Shown here: positions 6,159-10,906 of the stretch, piece by piece
Layout of the letters: each line of letters opens with the position of its first letter
Position numbering within the stretch: position 1 is the first letter of the stretch
Source of the DNA: Acidobacteriota bacterium
GTDB lineage: Bacteria > Acidobacteriota > Terriglobia > Terriglobales > Acidobacteriaceae
Direction of reading: 5' to 3'
DNA length: 10,906 nucleotides
Assembly: GCA_021793595.1 (NCBI GenBank)
Contig: JAJYSL010000135.1
Span: 1 to 10,906, forward strand
Program-made: the position numbers and the translations under genes
The notes under the pieces: model-generated
What the model was told of the DNA's origin: nothing
Seen by the model: the letters and a program-made list of their open reading frames with translations, nothing else
Database searches by the model: none

Positions 6159-7607
6159 CTAACCCGCTACGCCGACTAGACTGGAATCGCGAGTATTCGG
6201 AACAGCACGCAAATATTCATCGACGGCCGCAGCCGCTTTCCGTCCTTCAGAAATGGCCCACACCACCAGAGATTGTCCGCGCCGCATATCGCCTGCGGCA
6301 AAAACTCCCTCAACCGTAGTCATATAGCCATTGTTGGTCGCGACGTTGCCTCGTGCGTCGATGGCAACACCCAGCTTTTCAAGCATGCCGCTGCGCACGG
6401 GACCGGAGAAGCCCATCGCCAGCAGAACCAGATCGACTTCAAGCACAAATTCGCTACCGGGCTGCGGCTCGAACTTCGGCGGAGGACCCACTCGGACGCC
6501 GTGCAGTTGCTTCACATTTCCGTGCTCATCGCCCACAAACTTTGTCGTAGCCAGGCTCCAGTTCCGTTTGCCGCCCTCTTCGTGTGCCCCTTCTGTGCGT
6601 AACTGCATTGGCCATAAGGGCCAGGGTGTCAGCGGCGAACGCTCGGAAGGAGGTACCGGCATAATTTCAAACTGCTCGACCGATAGCGCCTTCTGACGAT
6701 GACTTGTTCCCAGGCAATCCGCGCCAGTATCCCCGCCTCCAATGATGACAACGCGCTTGCCGCTGGCCAGGATCGCTCCGATTTCCGAAACCGCATCGCC
6801 TTCGCAACGCCGATTCTGTTGCGGCAAAAATTCCATTGCGAAATGAATGCCATTCAATTCGCGTCCGGGAACGTTAAGATCTCTCGGCTGCTCCGCACCT
6901 CCGGCCAGCAGGATCGCGTCGAAGTCGCGCTGGAGATCCTCAACCGGCACATTTTCGCCGACATGCGCCCCGGTAACAAATGTCACACCTTCCAATTGCA
7001 TTTGTTCCAGGCGGCGATCGAGAATCGTTTTCTCCAGCTTGAAGTTCGGGATTCCATACCGCATCAATCCTCCGATGCGATCCGCTTTCTCAAAGACTGT
7101 GACCGCGTGCCCGGCGCGGCGTAATTGTTGTGCAGCCGCTAATCCGGCGGGTCCAGAACCCACTACCGCAACTCGCTTGCCGGTGGAAAATGCGGGTGGT
7201 TCAGGATGGACCCAGCCCTCCTCATATGCGTGGTCGATGATATTTTTTTCGATTTGCTTAATCGTCACCGGAGGAGCATTGATGCCCAATACGCATGCCG
7301 CCTCACAAGGCGCCGGACAAATTCTTCCAGTGATCTCTGGAAAATTATTAGTCGCATGCAAACGACGCACAGCTTCTTTCCAGCGACCGCGATAGACCAA
7401 GTCGTTCCAATCGGGAATCAGGTTGTTGACCGGACAGCCTGTGTGACAAAACGGCACGCCGCAGTCCATACAGCGCGCGGCCTGCTGCTGCTGCTTTTCT
7501 TCAGGGAAGGAGCGGTAGATTTCAACCCAGTCGTTGACGCGCTCTGCCACCGGACGCCGCTCTGGCAACTCGCGTGGAAATTCCATGAATCCTGTCGATT
7601 TACCCAT
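6159..7607 (-). CDS. gltD: Glutamate synthase (NADPH) small subunit GltD
   Basis: GltD passes electrons from NADPH through FAD and iron-sulfur clusters to GltB, which makes two glutamates from glutamine and 2-oxoglutarate. The 482-residue protein has the full layout. The N-terminal cluster cysteines are C46, C49, C54 and C58 ([13 protein letters not shown]), with more at C97, C101 and C105 (CPAPCEAAC). The FAD-binding GSGPAG is at 150-155, the NADPH-binding GGGDTG at 290-295, and the C-terminal FAD contact [12 protein letters not shown] at 434-445. I chose the ATG at 7607-7605 ([13 protein letters not shown], the usual GltD beginning). An AGG lies 6 nt upstream (AGGTGCACC), and the start overlaps the gltB stop by 8 nt (ATGGGTAA). 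An upstream in-frame TTG at 7625 is less likely. It is co-transcribed after gltB. Confidence 0.95.
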   Translation of the reverse strand: MGKSTGFMEFPRELPERRPVAERVNDWVEIYRSFPEEKQQQQAARCMDCGVPFCHTGCPVNNLIPDWNDLVYRGRWKEAVRRLHATNNFPEITGRICPAPCEAACVLGINAPPVTIKQIEKNIIDHAYEEGWVHPEPPAFSTGKRVAVVGSGPAGLAAAQQLRRAGHAVTVFEKADRIGGLMRYGIPNFKLEKTILDRRLEQMQLEGVTFVTGAHVGENVPVEDLQRDFDAILLAGGAEQPRDLNVPGRELNGIHFAMEFLPQQNRRCEGDAVSEIGAILASGKRVVIIGGGDTGADCLGTSHRQKALSVEQFEIMPVPPSERSPLTPWPLWPMQLRTEGAHEEGGKRNWSLATTKFVGDEHGNVKQLHGVRVGPPPKFEPQPGSEFVLEVDLVLLAMGFSGPVRSGMLEKLGVAIDARGNVATNNGYMTTVEGVFAAGDMRRGQSLVVWAISEGRKAAAAVDEYLRAVPNTRDSSLVGVAG

Positions 7608-10600
7608 GGTGCACCTGCTCAGCAATCGTCAATGTAGGAAGTTCTCCAGTCGTGATAGCCATTTCTCCGCGCTCGCGCAGTACGCGCTTGTATTCCTGTG
7701 GAAATACCTTAATGAATTTCTGCAGGCTTTCATTCCAGTTTGCAAGGATCCAGCTTGCTCGCGGGCTGCCAGTCAGGTCGCGATGGCGCGTGATCAGCGC
7801 TTGCAGTTCTTCGATCTCTCGCTCATCGATCAGCGGCTCAAGGTCAACGGAAGCAGGATTGCATCGCTTCTGCATAAAATCGCCGCGCTCATCATAGACG
7901 TAGGCGATCCCTCCGTTCATTCCAGCGGCAAAGTTTCGTCCACATGACCCCAGAACCACGACGCGTCCGTTGGTCATGTATTCGCATCCGTGGTCACCCA
8001 CACCTTCCACAACGGCCGTTGCTCCGGAGTTGCGCACAGCAAAGCGCTCGCCAGCGATTCCATTCAGGAAGACTTCTCCGCTGGTTGCGCCGTAGAGAAT
8101 GACATTGCCTGCAAGGATGCTTTCCTCCGGTTGAAAACTGGAGTTGCGCGGCGGGAAAATAATAATTCTGCCGCCTGAAAGACCCTTGCCGACGTAATCG
8201 TTCGCCTCCCCTTCCAGTGTTAGAGTGACGCCGTTAGGCAGGAACGCCCCAAAACTTTGCCCGGCAGATCCCTGGAAATTGAAGCGGATGGTGTCCTCGG
8301 GCAATCCCACGGGTCCGTAGCGTCGTACAACTTCGCCGCCCATCATAGCCCCGACAGTGCGATGAATATTTCGAATTGGAAGCGAGAATTGCACGGGTTG
8401 CTGATGATCGAGCGCCGGTTGAGCAAGTTCTATCAAACGATGATCGAGCGCCTGCTCCAGGCCGTGATCCTGCGTCTGCACGCAGTGTCGCGCCACGCGT
8501 CCTGGTAACGGCGGACTATACAAAATCGAAGACAAATCAATTCCCTTTGCTTTCCAATGATCGGCCGCCAAATGGGTCTCCAACATATCGACGCGACCTA
8601 CCATCTCATCCACAGTGCGGAAACCGAGCGTCGCCATGTACTCGCGAACCTGTTCCGCAAGGAAGAAAAAGAAATTAATCACATGCTCGGGCTGACCCTG
8701 GAACCGCTTGCGAAGTTCGGGATCCTGCGTCGCGATACCGACCGGACACGTGTTCAAGTGGCACTTGCGAATCATAATGCAGCCCATGGTGATGAGCGGA
8801 GCGGTGGCAAAACCAAATTCTTCCGCACCCAGCAGCGCCGCAATCACAACGTCTCGTCCGGTTTGCAGCTTGCCATCTGTTTGCACGCGAATACGGCTGC
8901 GCAGGTCGTTCAACAGCAGAACCTGCTGTGTTTCCGCCAATCCAAGTTCCCAAGGAATTCCAGCATGCTTGATGGAACTGAGCGGCGCCGCTCCAGTCCC
9001 TCCGCTATCGCCGCTGATCAATACAACATCGGCATGCGCTTTCGAAACTCCAGCGGCAACTGTACCGACTCCAACCTCCGATACCAACTTGACCGCGATA
9101 CGCGCCCGCGGATTGACGTTCTTCAGGTCATAGATCAGCTGTGCGAGGTCTTCAATCGAGTAAATGTCGTGATGCGGAGGCGGCGAAATCAACCCAACCC
9201 CAGGAATGGAGTGCCGCAGCCGAGCGATCACCTCATCCACTTTGTAACCGGGAAGCTGTCCGCCTTCTCCAGGCTTCGCTCCCTGCGCCATCTTGATCTG
9301 CAACTCATCCGCGTTCATCAAGTAGTTGGTTGTCACCCCGAAACGTCCAGAGGCGATCTGCTTCACGGCGCTGCGACGCAAATCTCCATTGGCGTCCGGC
9401 GTGAAACGACGCGCGTCTTCTCCGCCTTCGCCGGTGTTCGACATACCACCGATGCGGTTCATGGCAATCGCCAAGGTCTCGTGCGCTTCTTTGCTGATTG
9501 AACCGAAGGACATTGCCCCGGTAGTGAATCGTTTGACAATTTCCTTCGCAGGCTCCACTTCTTCAATAGGAACTGGCGTCTTCGACTCCTTGATTTTCAT
9601 CAGGCTGCGAAGCGTGCACATGTTGCGACTTTGTTCATCAATCAGGTCGGTATATTCCTTAAACGTTTTGGGGTTGCTCTGCTGCACTGCATGCTGCAAT
9701 TTACTGATGGTCAGGGGATTCAGCAGATGCTCTTCTCCGCCTACGCGAAAGTGATACGCACCGCCAACGTCCAAATCGGTTTCAGAATCGTTCAATGGGG
9801 CGAAAGCATACTCATGCTTCATCTGTGCTTCGCGTGCCAGGACATCGAGCCCGATTCCTTCAATTCGTGACGCAGTTCCCTTAAAGTATGTCTCCACAAG
9901 GTTCCGGTTCAAGCCGATCGCTTCGAAGACCTGGGCTCCGCGATAGCTCTGTAATGTCGAGATTCCCATCTTCGAGAATGTCTTCAACAAGCCCTTATTT
10001 ACGGCCTTGATGAAATTCTTGACCGCCGTATCCGGAGTAATGCCGTTCGCAAGATAGCCGCGATGTGCCAGGTCACGAATTGAATCGAAAGCCAAATAAG
10101 GATTGATGGCGCTGGCGCCGAACCCGATCAGCAAAGCGAAATGCATCACCTCGCGCGGCTCGCCAGACTCGAGAATCAGCGCAACTTGAGTGCGAGTTTC
10201 CTCGCGCACCAGCAGGTAATGCACCGCCGCCAACGCAAGCAAGCTCGGGATGGGAGCATATTGCTTATCCACGCCACGATCGGAAAGGATCAGCAACGTA
10301 TAGCCGGAGCGAACTGCGAGAGATGCGCGCTGGCACAGCTCATCCAGCGCCCGCTTCAACCCCGCCGCTCCATCTTCTGCGCGGAAGTGGGTCGGCAGCG
10401 TCGTCGCCAGCAGATCTCCGGTGGACACGCGACGTAGCTTTTCCAATTCGCGATTCGTCAGGATCGCGTGCGGCAACTTCAAAGTGTGGCAGTTTTGTGC
10501 CGTCTCGGCCAGAATGTTTCGTTCGCTGCCAATAAAGCTGGTCAGCGACATCACCATTTCTTCACGGATGGCATCGATCGGCGGATTGGTCACCTGCGCG

Positions 10601-10906
10601 AACAGCTGCTTGAAATAACTGAACAGCATTTGCGGCCGGTCCGAAAGACAAGCCAGCGGCGTGTCCGTTCCCATGGAGCCAATCGGCTCTTCTCCCTTGC
10701 TCGCCATCGGCTCCAAAATCATTTTCATGTCTTCTTCGGAGTAGCCGAACGCACGCTGACGGCGAAGCAGAGTGTCGGGGTTGGCCCCATAGACTCGCGA
10801 AGGCTCCGGCAATTGCTCGAGCGTGATCTGTTTCTCCTTCAACCAGTCTGCATACGGTTGACGAGAAACAAGCTGCTGCTTGATTGCCTTATCGGAAATA
10901 ATGCCC
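7600..10906 (-). CDS. gltB: Glutamate synthase large subunit GltB, partial (N-terminal part beyond window)
   Basis: The frame stays open to the right edge. The bases before 10842 continue it as [19 protein letters not shown], a normal GltB linker, so no start lies in the window; the codon at 10842-10840 is an internal TTG leucine. About 1101 residues are visible of a subunit usually near 1500, and the N-terminal glutaminase domain is outside. Visible are the central domain, the FMN/2-oxoglutarate synthase barrel ([57 protein letters not shown]) and the 3Fe-4S ligands [12 protein letters not shown] (codons 8781-8746; C-x5-C-x4-C). The C-terminal glycine-rich beta-helix domain ([14 protein letters not shown] to [16 protein letters not shown]) follows. 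The protein ends AEQVHHG and a TAA at 7602-7600. It receives electrons from GltD, whose gene overlaps its end. The visible part has no frameshift or missing motif. Confidence 0.96.
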   Translation of the reverse strand, partial: GIISDKAIKQQLVSRQPYADWLKEKQITLEQLPEPSRVYGANPDTLLRRQRAFGYSEEDMKMILEPMASKGEEPIGSMGTDTPLACLSDRPQMLFSYFKQLFAQVTNPPIDAIREEMVMSLTSFIGSERNILAETAQNCHTLKLPHAILTNRELEKLRRVSTGDLLATTLPTHFRAEDGAAGLKRALDELCQRASLAVRSGYTLLILSDRGVDKQYAPIPSLLALAAVHYLLVREETRTQVALILESGEPREVMHFALLIGFGASAINPYLAFDSIRDLAHRGYLANGITPDTAVKNFIKAVNKGLLKTFSKMGISTLQSYRGAQVFEAIGLNRNLVETYFKGTASRIEGIGLDVLAREAQMKHEYAFAPLNDSETDLDVGGAYHFRVGGEEHLLNPLTISKLQHAVQQSNPKTFKEYTDLIDEQSRNMCTLRSLMKIKESKTPVPIEEVEPAKEIVKRFTTGAMSFGSISKEAHETLAIAMNRIGGMSNTGEGGEDARRFTPDANGDLRRSAVKQIASGRFGVTTNYLMNADELQIKMAQGAKPGEGGQLPGYKVDEVIARLRHSIPGVGLISPPPHHDIYSIEDLAQLIYDLKNVNPRARIAVKLVSEVGVGTVAAGVSKAHADVVLISGDSGGTGAAPLSSIKHAGIPWELGLAETQQVLLLNDLRSRIRVQTDGKLQTGRDVVIAALLGAEEFGFATAPLITMGCIMIRKCHLNTCPVGIATQDPELRKRFQGQPEHVINFFFFLAEQVREYMATLGFRTVDEMVGRVDMLETHLAADHWKAKGIDLSSILYSPPLPGRVARHCVQTQDHGLEQALDHRLIELAQPALDHQQPVQFSLPIRNIHRTVGAMMGGEVVRRYGPVGLPEDTIRFNFQGSAGQSFGAFLPNGVTLTLEGEANDYVGKGLSGGRIIIFPPRNSSFQPEESILAGNVILYGATSGEVFLNGIAGERFAVRNSGATAVVEGVGDHGCEYMTNGRVVVLGSCGRNFAAGMNGGIAYVYDERGDFMQKRCNPASVDLEPLIDEREIEELQALITRHRDLTGSPRASWILANWNESLQKFIKVFPQEYKRVLRERGEMAITTGELPTLTIAEQVHHG

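Noticed and set aside
8557..9501. Long plus-strand open frame (314 codons) opposite gltB
   Set aside because: It lies wholly antisense to well-conserved FMN-barrel sequence of gltB, and its translation has no recognisable motif. It is a shadow of strong codon bias on the other strand.
10840..10842. Start codon for gltB at 10842
   Set aside because: The codon is TTG, and the same frame continues upstream to the window edge with typical GltB linker residues, so it is an internal leucine.

Overview
The window looks like a chromosomal segment of an Acidobacteriota-type bacterium. This is an inference from three things: an imuA-imuB-dnaE2 mutagenesis cassette, a secreted DUF1080 (3-keto-disaccharide hydrolase family) protein, and the protein sequence style; GC content appears moderate. 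No 16S or other decisive marker is present. Genes are tightly packed and the longest gene-free stretch is about 240 bp. I saw no rRNA, tRNA, CRISPR array, insertion sequence or phage gene.

Layout. Positions 1-74 hold the last 23 codons of an unidentified plus-strand gene. It converges, 30 bp away, on a minus-strand cassette read from 3623 down to 105: imuA (RecA-like), imuB (catalytically dead Y-family polymerase) and the 5' part of dnaE2 (error-prone DNA polymerase III alpha). The three reading frames overlap by a few bases, as in a translationally coupled SOS mutasome operon. However, dnaE2 stops after 325 codons, when the family is usually a little over 1000 residues, so the polymerase itself is missing here. 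Just upstream of imuA lies a perfect 7-bp direct repeat with an 11-bp period, overlapping a -10-like hexamer. It is a good candidate for a LexA-type operator.

Divergent from imuA, across a 239-bp intergenic region, is a plus-strand pair: an exported DUF1080 protein (3863-4852) and, 43 bp downstream, a PLP-dependent threonine dehydratase with a C-terminal ACT domain (4896-6119). The dehydratase converges, with 39 bp between stop codons, on a minus-strand glutamate synthase operon. That operon reads gltB (large subunit, its N-terminal glutaminase part beyond the right edge) then gltD (small subunit), overlapping by 8 bp.

Functionally the window has two unrelated parts: an SOS translesion/mutagenesis module whose polymerase gene is broken, and a carbon/nitrogen part with secreted sugar-degrading capacity, threonine deamination and glutamate synthesis. 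The most noteworthy observations are the truncated dnaE2 beside apparently intact imuA and imuB, the direct-repeat operator candidate, and the roughly 100-residue insertion in ImuA.
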